Assembly: GCA_958298945.1 (NCBI GenBank)
Contig: OY282605.1
Span: 4,549,811-4,613,810, forward strand
Length of the DNA: 64,000 nt
Reading direction: 5' to 3'
From: Atherix ibis
Taxonomy: Eukaryota > Arthropoda > Insecta > Diptera > Athericidae
The notes under the pieces were generated by a model. It ran no database searches. It saw only the letters and a program-made list of their open reading frames with translations, and had not been told where the DNA came from. Position numbers and translations under genes: made by a program. Below, in pieces: positions 55,725 to 64,000 of the stretch; within the stretch, counting starts at the first letter, position 1; each line of letters starts with the position of its first letter.

Positions 55725-56275
55725 TTGGGTTTGATTAAGAATTTTATTCTAGGCATCCCACAGGCCATCATCGATATCATCCGAGAACTATACCGTGAGG
55801 CCCCGTGTAGAGTGCGCTTCAAAGGACGAAACAGCGATCCATTCAACATCTCGAGAGGAGTCAGGCAGGGTTGCGTAATCTCGCCTATCCTCTTCATAAT
55901 CGCCCTAGACCTAGTCCTTCTGGTCGAACTGGATTCATAATCGCCCAAAATCTTCTGGCCGAACTGGATAACGAACGATGAGCTGCTTCTTCTCACGAAG
56001 CAAATACCCCTGCTAGCTGACATCAAACGCAGGAAATGGAGTTGGATTGGCCACACCTTGCGAAAACCACCTACGGACATAGCAAGGATGGCACTAGATT
56101 GGAACCCACAGGGCAATCGCAGCAGAGGACGACCAAGGACCACTTGGAGAAGATCAGTCGAGCGCGAACACCAACAAATTGGCAAGTCATGGTCGGAAGT
56201 GAAAAGGCTAGCCCAAGACAGAAGCAGATGGAGAGAGTTCACAGAGTCTCTAGTGCCGCTATATGCTCCATAGGA
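55725..56275 (+). mobile_element. Non-LTR retrotransposon (LINE) remnant
   Basis: Two + strand pieces of one reverse-transcriptase protein are joined by an internal deletion. GIPQAIIDIIRELYREAPCR and GVRQGCVISPILFIIALDL are reverse-transcriptase fingers/palm blocks. Then RKWSWIGHTLRKPPTDIARM, ALDWNPQGNRSRGRPRTTWR and RDRSRWREFTESLVPLYAP form the basic C-terminal domain typical of RTE/CR1-like elements. The catalytic YADD block is missing. No poly-A tail or target duplication was recognised. It is much more GC-rich than its surroundings, so it is a fairly recent arrival or was transferred from a different base composition. Confidence 0.85.
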
Positions 56276-56312
56276 GCGACTGTGTATCATGTCTATGTGT
56301 ATAAATGCATAT

Positions 56313-57589
56313 ATAAGTTGTAGTAAAAAGAAATCCATTATTTTTGCATTAAATTGAAGGTTTTATTTAGCATAGATAGAATGATACGATTTATGTCAAA
56401 TATGCACCGTTTTGTTCGATAACTTGTTGCCATTTTGGAGGTAATTTCATAATGCCTCTCTCATAGAAACCCTCGTCCCTATTGGCAAAAAACTGGGACC
56501 GTCGATTTTCACAATCTTCTCTTGAGGCGAATTTTTCACCTGCAAAATCATTCGTCATAGACAGGAAGAGGTGGTAATCACTTGGTACCAGGTCCGGACT
56601 ATAAGGTGGATGCATAAGAACATCCCAACCAAGGTCCCGGAACTTCTGGCAAGTCACTATCGATGTATGCACCCTGGCGTTGTCCTGATGGAACACAATT
56701 CCTCTCCTATTGGCCAAAGCTGGCCGCTTGTGGGCGATTGCTTCTTTCAGACGGTCCAATTGTTGACAGTATAGGTCTGAATTAATAGTTCGGTCGTAGG
56801 GGAGCAGCTCATAGTAGATGATTCCTTGCCAGTCCCACCAAACACACAGCAAAACCTTCCTGGCTGTCAATCCTGGCTTGACCACCGTTTGCCCCGGGTG
56901 ACCGCAATTTGACCACGACCGTTGTCGCTTGACGTTGTCGTAAGTGACCCACTTTTCATCACCAGTAACCATCTGCTTCAGAAATGGATCGATATTGTTG
57001 CGATTCGCAGATGGAAATTCGGTCCATGAGGTTTTTTTGCGATAACACGTGTGGCATCCATACATCGAGTTTCTTTTTGTATCCAGCCTTATTTAAGTGG
57101 TTCCAAACGGTTTTTTGTGCAATGTTTAGCTCCTGGGCAATCGAAACAGTGCTTACGTGACGGTCGGACTCGTCGATTTCCATTATTTTATCGACATTTT
57201 CGACAATTGGCCTTCCAGAGCGTGGTGCATCTTTGACATCAAAATTACCGGAACGGAATCGACGAAACCAAAATTGCGCGTGATTGGCTGTTACAGTATC
57301 AGGACCATAAACACTATTCACATTTTCAGCTGCCTGGCTTGCGTTTTCGCCTTTATCGAAGAAAAACTGTAAAATATAGCGTATTTTCTCTGTTGGTGTC
57401 CATCTTTGACGCGTGCTAAAAAAATACTGAGTCAAGTAATCACAAAACTGTATGAGAAGCTTTCTTAGTACGAAATCTTATCCTTCTAACGCCATCTAGT
57501 GCAACCCGATCGCACTCTTAAAACGGGAGATACAGACTCCTAAAGCCATCTATTGGCAAAATAATGGATTACTTTTTACTACTCCTTAT
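56313..57589 (-). mobile_element. Mariner, family D copy 2 (1277 bp), almost intact
   Basis: Inverted ends ATAAGTTGTAGTAAAAAGAA and the complement of ATAAGGAGTAGTAAAAAGTA. The full transposase is present on the - strand with one visible frame break near 57003. Confidence 0.92.
56391..57435 (-). pseudogene. Mariner transposase, nearly complete, one 11-bp deletion
   Basis: The N-terminal frame 56959-57435 carries the paired helix-turn-helix (EKIRYILQFFFDKGENASQA, HAQFWFRRFRSGNFDVKDAP, RSGRPIVENVDKIMEI, SIAQELNIAQKTVWNHLNKA) and the linker DVWMPHVLSQKNL. The C-terminal frame 56391-57065 carries the DD34D core: TGDEKWVTYDNVKRQRSW, CVWWDWQGIIYYELLP, VFHQDNARVHTS and [16 protein letters not shown], with all three Asp present. 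The two frames are out of phase because about 11 bases present in copy 1 (around 14420) are missing near 57003. No other stop was seen in the core. The exact initiator Met is unclear. Confidence 0.9.
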
Positions 57590-57911
57590 ATGTGTTATGT
57601 AAAAATTGTACAATAACGTAGAAATGAAAAACCAGTCAAATAAATGAAATAAGAATTTTATTACTGCTAAAATGGCGAAGTTCGAGTCCACTTGTTTGGA
57701 ACGAAAATTCATTAGCTACTTTTCAGGTAATAAAAAAAACAATTTGATGATTTTAATTAAATGCAAAATAGAATTTTTACTTAATTTATTGTATTCCTTA
57801 GCTATACGAGTATATACAGCAAAATAAAAATAATATTTTTTAAGTTTATCGATTTATTTTAGTAGAGAACTGAAATGTTTAGAAAGTTTTAATTCCAATT
57901 TACACACACGA

Positions 57912-57949
57912 ATTTTCAATTGAACATTATTTTCTGTTCAATTGAAAAT
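57912..57949. repeat. 15-bp perfect hairpin
   Basis: The arms ATTTTCAATTGAACA and TGTTCAATTGAAAAT are separated by 8 bases. Confidence 0.85.
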
Positions 57950-58105
57950 GCCTATATTTCATGTAATATTTTACATATAAATTATTTTTAACAATAATTT
58001 TAATCGATGAAAAAAATTCTATTGATTAACTGTCATATTTTTTTTAAAATTTGAATAACAAACTAAAAAAAGAAGTTTGCTATCAATTTTTATGAATATA
58101 TACTC

Positions 58106-58159
58106 ATGCAAAAAAAAAACAATAATTTATTGACGATAAATTATTGTTTTTTTTTGCAT
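58106..58159. repeat. 24-bp near-perfect hairpin
   Basis: The arms ATGC(A)10CAATAATTTAT and its complement (9 T instead of 10) are separated by the loop TGACG. Confidence 0.85.
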
Positions 58160-60799
58160 ACTTTTTTAAAAAAATATTTCAATATCTACGTCAATTTTTA
58201 TGTATAAATTGCTTAAAAAATTTGTTAACTACGGAAACTTTCATTTTAATTTTTTGTTTGCTTATTGTGAAATTCGAAAAAATTTCATCACGCTTTAGAT
58301 TTTCTACATTTGTAAATTATTATCTACCTAAATGTTATACAAGTTTACTATATTTTCTATTGTTTATTTTTTTTTATTCATTTATCAAATTTCGATTTAC
58401 AAAATTTTATTCATTTTTTAATTATTTGTGAAACAAACTTATATGCACAAATATGTTTTTTTAGTATAAAAAGTTTTATGTTAAGCAATGGTACAAAGTT
58501 ATTTTAATGAAGAACATAAAAAATAATGACTATTCTTTACATATTTTAATATATACAAACTTTAACATTAAAAAGGAAGTCTTTTAAATATAAAATAAAA
58601 TTAAATTCCTTTTTTAAAGAAACTAATCACCAAAATAAATTGAATACTTACATTTCTAATTAAAATAATGTTTAGTGAATAAAATATCGATTAAATATTT
58701 AAAAAATACATTAGAATTATACAATATTCGACAGTTTTTTTCTAAAGTAATGCTTTTAAGAAAATAATATATGTAAATCAAGTCTGAAATTATTTGATTT
58801 TCAGACAGTTGTAACTTATAGCCGTGTTTTTTTTATTTTCAATTTCGACTTAAGTTTTCTTTAAAATTTCGAATTTTAATAGAATTATTTGTATTATAGC
58901 AGATTTGCATAGTTTTCTGAGAGTCCATCGTTAATTTATCTTCTAAAAAAAAATTAATCTAAGTTCTCATATTAAACGATTCTTTTATGTAAAATTTTAA
59001 CTATAGCAAATCAAATCGTATGTTAACTATCAATGAGTTTAACTCATTAAATTGGAAATGAAAACTGGACATTTTCTATTCGAATTAAATTGTTCAAAAA
59101 ATTGGGACATATCATAAATCTGCAAATGCAGCTAAAAGCAAACATTCACGTTAACAAAAGTAAATTTACAAATTGTAAAAATTGCATTATTATTAATACT
59201 TCTATTATTTTTATTTTCTATAATACATTTTAATAGAATATTATTAATGTATACTGTTTACTTTGATCATTGTTATTAATAATACTAATTGTAAGTAAAA
59301 TTTTAATGTTAGATAGTAAAAATTATTGCAAAAAATACATATTGTATAACTACCTTAAAATATCAGAAATGCACATATTTTTTTCTTTAAGTATAATAAA
59401 ATATTTAATTTCTATAATTTTTTATGCATCTTTTATTTTTAATTTGTTCTTCAGAATTAGAATTACGTATTTATAAAAATTGTGACTAAGGAAATTTTTA
59501 ATTATTAATTTTAATAAATGCATTTATTGCAAAAAAAAACCATTTACTATTGGATTTTTCCAAAAAAATTTCTCCTATAAATATTTAACTACAGGACGCA
59601 TTTTATGCAAACAATTTATTGCAATTTTAAGTTTTTTTAAAAATATAATTTGCAGAATTTATCATTTTTCAATCTTTGTTTTTTTTACTTTTATTATTAT
59701 GACCAGAATTTTTAAGACTATACAATTGTACTAGTTTGAAATCCGAACATTATAATAAATTTATTTATATTAATTGAAATATTAAAACAATTTAAATATA
59801 TTTTTTGTATAGTTGTTTTTCTCTTTATAAATTTGTTACATTCAAGTTCACTACTAAACACTTCATTCTGAAAAAAAAATGCTAGCAAAATTGTATATAT
59901 TTTTTAAATTTTTGTACATTTTAGATTTAATGGCCAATTTTAATTCGATTTAAGATCTAAATTATATTTTGCTTTATGTAACTAACTAAAACACATTGAA
60001 AATAAGCATGACTATAATATTTGTAGTATTTTTGTAATGCAATAACAAAAAGGAAAGCTTTAAAGTGGGCTTTATAATATAATTTGTTGAGTTTGAATAA
60101 ACATTCTTGAGGATTTTGTAGTAAATTCATTTTATGATCAACGTAAATGCAAATTGTATTACGTACAGAAAAAAGCTTGGCTATCTCTAAACAATAAAAA
60201 ATATTTTATTTAAGTTTTTATTATAAATGATTTAGTAGAAAATTTAATATTGAAAAAAGAACACTTTTTCATCAGGTCCACTGCGTATTTTAATAAATTT
60301 GTTTTTATCGCTAAACAAATTTTATTCATATTGAACTATTCTTCTTTAATCCGCAAAATTCGATTTTAATAAGTAAGAAGAAAAGAAAGAAAATAAACGC
60401 GTATTAACAATTCACAACAGTTTAAGGCAAATTTCGATTAAAAATAAATATTATATTATACTATATTTCATTTTGATTTGTTTGTTATTTCCAAATTACG
60501 CTTTGTACATTTTCCGTAAATTTAAAAAAAAAGTAAAAAATTACCTCAACTAGTTCATATTTAAAATACAACGCACATAAAAAAAAACAATAATAAATAT
60601 TGCTTGCTAAACTTATTATAACGCATTTTTATCAAATGTAAAAAGAATATGCGTTCAAAAATGTACAATTGCGTTCAACGCTATTCAAGTGTGCACATTG
60701 TCAACACAGTATTGCGATATGAAGAAAATGATTAAATTTATTGTAAAAGTGTAATAAATGTGGTATGACAGAGCTATAAACCAGATATAAAAAAAATTA

Positions 60800-60974
60800 T
60801 TAAATGTCTGGCTCCACAAATGAAGCAGGAAATAGTCCAGTTTTATTAGCACGAGCATGTGTACCTTTATACCATCCATTCTTTTGTTTCCGGTGCACGT
60901 ATACAATATCTCCTACATTCAATTCCAATTCAATCTCACTATTTGGCGGATAGGATACGATGCAACGAAATCTA
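60800..60974 (-). CDS. POSH: POSH last exon (SH3-4)
   Basis: [53 protein letters not shown], stop TAA at 60802-60800. Acceptor TTGCAG. The ALYDY-type motif reads VSYPP, and the WYKG and GLFPASFV hallmarks are intact. Confidence 0.95.
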
Positions 60975-63608
60975 CTGCAATATTAAAATAATGAGAAAAT
61001 AAATGATAAAAACTTATTTGGACAACTTTAATTTTGATAGTTACCGTTCGCTAGGTATAATTCCATGTGATTTATTACTTGGCGAATTATTTGCTAATTG
61101 TGCTGTTATTATATTAGCGTCCAAGCTATGTGATTTCCTATGGCTAATATTTGAACTATTGTTGCCCGGCTGAGTTTGTGGAGCTGCTTTTTGTTTATTT
61201 GAACTTATACCAGTAGATTTACTCTGTAAACTTAGGACAGCTGGTCCATTGCCTATATTTTGTGTATGAGCAGTTCCTATTTCAATGTTACGCATTCGGC
61301 CAATATGTTCACCTACTTGACGCACGCTATAAAAATAATAATAAAATTTATTATATTAAGAGTAATCGAAAAGAAAACAATAAGAGTAATATGTTTACCC
61401 TTGCAATGAAGGTCTTTCTTTGTGACCCTTCACTCTCTGTGAGCCAAATACCGAATTTGGATCAACTGATGACGCTGAGGTTCCTGGCATTTCAACTGGA
61501 AGACTTTGTAATAGTTGGCTAGGACAAGATCCAGATCTGTTTTTCATAATATAAATAAGAGTTATTAAATTAATTTTTGTTTATTAAAAAATATATAGAT
61601 AATTAAAACGAATTGAAAAAATATCAGATTGTTTACCTGACATGCACAGGATGCGACATGGAAATACTGTGTTTGGACGATGAGGGAATGGCACTAGAGT
61701 CCTCAAATACAGGATTATCCATAGAATAAGTAATATTCTGACTTGGTTGTGGTGATTTTGCGCGTTTTTTGTTCGTTAATCGTTTCATAAGACTAACTGC
61801 TGATGAACCTGATTCCTTTTTGTCTTTTTCTTTTGAACTACTTGACTGAGAATTCTGTTGACTAAGAACCTCTTTGGGTGAATTAACAGTTGAATTCAGA
61901 CATGCTGTTTTGGATAGATCATTTGATACTGCCATGTCGTTCTTCTGTTGTCCATGAGATGACTTCCTACTGAAAAAAGCTTCCACATGCTGTCCAAGAG
62001 GCTTTGTCCAAACTGAAGCCGAAGGCGTAACATTACTGCGAGGTGGCAGTTCGGGTGGATGCATTGTTTGAGTTGTGTGACTGTTAAATTCCTCACTATT
62101 TGAATTAGTAGCAAGTTGTGTCGTTTGTTGCTGTGTATGATTACCGGCATTATGTAAGTGCTTCCATTGATTATTAATTTGTTGCTACAAAAAAAATTAA
62201 AAAATTGTTAGAAGAAATAATGAAAATAATATTTTACATACGTGATCTCTGCTTCTAAGCGGCGTTACGTAGTTACCAGGAAAAACTCCAGATTTCTCTG
62301 CAAAATTTGTTCCTTTATACCATCCATCTGCACACCTACTGGTTACTAAATATACACCTAAAAGAAATTATTTTTTCTTCGTAAATAGTTGCTTCACTCA
62401 CGCTTGATTGCAGCACTAGGGATGTGAATACTTACTTCCTTTCTTCAATTCCAGTTCGTCAGATTTTCTCGGTTTGTACGGATACAATGCAAAATATGCC
62501 CACGGTAGACTTGGTACATTTTGATTCTCATTCGTCTTAAATACATTCGCACGCGATGTTTTGTGACTTTGATGCGATTGTTGTGGTTGCTCCTGTTGTC
62601 GAACTGTTGTACCACCGTTTCCTATTGGTTTATTATTATCACTTGCTTGTATATTTATCGAAGTATGTCCGCTGGTAGTTTCTACCGGATCTGGAACGCT
62701 AAGAATTTCAGCGGAATGCCGATTTGAACCAATGACACTTAATGAGGCGTTTGCTGTAATCGAGTTCAAAGAATGTCTTTTATCTTTCATTTCACGTGTT
62801 CTGATTATTGGTTGATTATGCTGCGGAGAATTTGAATTTGACGTGGGACTGCTAGGAGCCGATTGCGAACTGGTATTACTACTGCAAGTAGAATTCGGGC
62901 TGGTCGTAGTGGTAGAACTGGAATCGTTAGAATTAGTTTCAAATGGAACAGGTGGTAGACCTCTTGGAGCCGAATATTGTGGCGCTGCTCCGGATTCCAG
63001 TAACTGTTTTGCAAGATGATTCATTTCTACAAACGCGATTGGAAATATCCCTATAGAAGAACCAATGCGGCCTTCTGCCCAATTTTGATCAACTCGCCGT
63101 AATACATGAACAATTGTATTTTTCTTAAATGTCAAACATCCCTCCTCTTCGTTTGGACCCATCTTAAAGTCGTATAAAGCTATACATTGTGGAACTGGCA
63201 ACGGCACAATTACTTGAACATAGTGAATAGGAAAAGCACCTTCACGTCCATTGACTTCTCCAATAAACCAATTTGAATTTATTTTCTTTTTCAATAAAAT
63301 TATATCACTTTTCTTAAAATTTAAATCCCTTGAAAATAAATCAAATATAATAGTTTTGTAATAGTTTTTCAATATTTATATAAATAATTCATACCCAGTA
63401 TCAGTCGATACGTAATCGTATAATGCAAAAGCATGTGGTACGATGCGTCCAGTCGAAATATTTTGTTTATTAGAAGCTCGAATTGAATTTGGGTTATTCG
63501 CTACAGTTCGAGGACTCGCATGATTATCAAAATTATTTAACCCTGTATTATTGATGTTTCTTGGTGATTTAGTATTATTATGCTGGTTGTGAGAGGAATT
63601 TTTCATTC
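60800..63608 (-). CDS. POSH: POSH (Plenty of SH3s), seven 3' exons, N-terminus outside the window
   Basis: Exons 63608-63395, 63328-62436, 62357-62242, 62184-61637, 61536-61399, 61326-61045 and 60974-60800 join in phase with GT..AG introns to about 788 residues ending [13 protein letters not shown]. Four SH3 domains are visible: the first across exons 1-2 ([43 protein letters not shown]); the second [20 protein letters not shown] with [19 protein letters not shown]; the third [20 protein letters not shown] with [20 protein letters not shown]; the fourth at the C-terminus ([20 protein letters not shown]). Ser/Asn/Gln-rich linkers separate them. POSH is a scaffold and RING E3 ubiquitin ligase that assembles Rac-MLK-JNK signalling. 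The RING exon must lie beyond 64000, because the first exon here starts in mid-codon after an acceptor. Confidence 0.95.
61045..61326 (-). CDS. POSH: POSH exon (linker)
   Basis: [20 protein letters not shown] through [11 protein letters not shown]. Acceptor TATAG, donor GTAACT. Confidence 0.92.
61399..61536 (-). CDS. POSH: POSH exon (linker)
   Basis: [45 protein letters not shown]. Acceptor AACAG, donor GTAAAC. Confidence 0.9.
61637..62184 (-). CDS. POSH: POSH exon (linker)
   Basis: Low-complexity linker starting [20 protein letters not shown]. It includes the proline patch [14 protein letters not shown] and the basic [19 protein letters not shown]. Donor GTAAAC. Confidence 0.92.
62242..62357 (-). 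CDS. POSH: POSH exon (end of SH3-3)
   Basis: [20 protein letters not shown] and [18 protein letters not shown]. Acceptor TTTTAG, donor GTATGT. Confidence 0.94.
62436..63328 (-). CDS. POSH: POSH exon (end of SH3-1, SH3-2, linker, start of SH3-3)
   Basis: The largest exon, 893 bases. It contains the second SH3 in full, a Ser/Thr/Asn-rich linker ([20 protein letters not shown]) and the start of SH3-3 ([20 protein letters not shown]). Donor GTAAGT. Confidence 0.95.
63395..63608 (-). CDS. POSH: POSH exon (start of SH3-1)
   Basis: Acceptor TTTTAAG. Two bases then [20 protein letters not shown] and on to [15 protein letters not shown]. Donor GTATGA. Preceded in the protein by the RING region, not in the window. 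Confidence 0.92.
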
Positions 63609-64000
63609 CTTAAAAATAATTTTACATTAGAAACCATCAATTTTAAAATTTCTGATAAGTACACAATAAAATTATCTAAATAAAGTGCTCTATGTACAGT
63701 AAGAAATTTCGCAATCTTGCGATTATTATTTATATTAGTATTTTTTTTTTTTTAAGATTTATTTTAAAATGTTAAAAAATTTAATTTAAATTCGTTAAAA
63801 TTTTTAACTATAAGCAAACTTTGGCAAGACACTATATATTTAATTAAAAAATTTGGTTATAATTGGTTCATATCTAAAATGTGTTTATCTTCTAAAAACA
63901 AAACAATGCAATCTATTTTTCCGAATTTCATCACTATTGGTTGTTTATAGAAAAGTCAAACTGTTATAACCAAAATAATAACGGGTATATGCATATGTTA
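63609..64000. other. POSH intron (AT-rich)
   Basis: Intron sequence upstream of the first POSH exon in the window. No coding sequence seen. Confidence 0.6.

Larger units (their letters stand above)
57590..60799. other. Very AT-rich spacer, no gene seen, two hairpins
   Basis: Contains perfect or near-perfect inverted repeats at 57912-57949 and 58106-58159. A short open stretch at 57672-57724 (MAKFESTCLERKFISYFS, then GTAATAAA) looks like a possible exon end but has no acceptor or neighbours to support it. Open frames in 58100-59480 are pure AT-rich noise. The 3' UTR of POSH should lie just below 60800. Confidence 0.45.

Noticed and set aside
58144..59476. Several open frames of 60-95 codons rich in Phe, Leu, Tyr and Ile
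   Set aside because: They are the by-product of T-rich sequence, with no start context, no domain and no bias typical of coding DNA.

Overview
This is eukaryotic nuclear DNA, very AT-rich, with split genes (GT..AG introns) and animal signalling genes. The protein features (a Shc adaptor of about 404 residues, a POSH scaffold with four SH3 domains), a DRE-like promoter motif and the dense mariner load point to an insect, most likely a fly (Diptera). I cannot name the species.

Layout. 1-7421: the last coding exon of a P4-ATPase flippase (ATP8A, + strand, 6094-6191) and sequence upstream that is probably its intron, holding a mariner split by a 143-bp tandem array and a second mariner. 7424-17120: a transposon-rich stretch (a Tigger/pogo element with an irritans-type mariner inside it, then five more mariner or mariner-like remnants). 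19090-24122: an uncharacterised + strand gene with a probable 5' UTR exon and a long, transposon-filled intron. 25338-26529: a mariner-like element. 27931-35331: the complete Shc gene on the - strand (7 coding exons), with three nested transposons in its second coding intron. 37320-38501: a complete TMEM53-like (DUF829) hydrolase gene on the - strand (5 exons). 39247-48913: an inverted duplication of mariner-rich DNA, one arm of which sits inside a piggyBac element. 49543-50855: another mariner. 54005-54271: a first exon with a mitochondrial-type presequence (- strand). 55391-57589: a possible first exon, a LINE fragment and an almost intact mariner. 60800-63608: seven 3' exons of POSH on the - strand; the RING exon lies beyond the window.

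The genes are ordinary single-copy animal genes: lipid flippase, receptor tyrosine kinase adaptor, putative hydrolase, JNK-pathway scaffold/E3 ligase. They form no operon and no visible shared pathway, although Shc and POSH are both signalling adaptors. About a third of the window is DNA transposon. I count some 23 Tc1/mariner copies in at least six lineages, one Tigger, one piggyBac and one LINE remnant.

The most interesting structures are these. A 3.3-kb mariner-bounded composite is inserted at a TA inside a piggyBac gene. Several deletion derivatives of one mariner family share identical junctions, so they appear to have multiplied after losing the DNA-binding domain or a catalytic block. 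Some mariners carry the same end at both termini. A 143-bp satellite shares its core with a short MITE-like insertion 45 kb away. I found no RNA gene, CRISPR array or prokaryotic feature.
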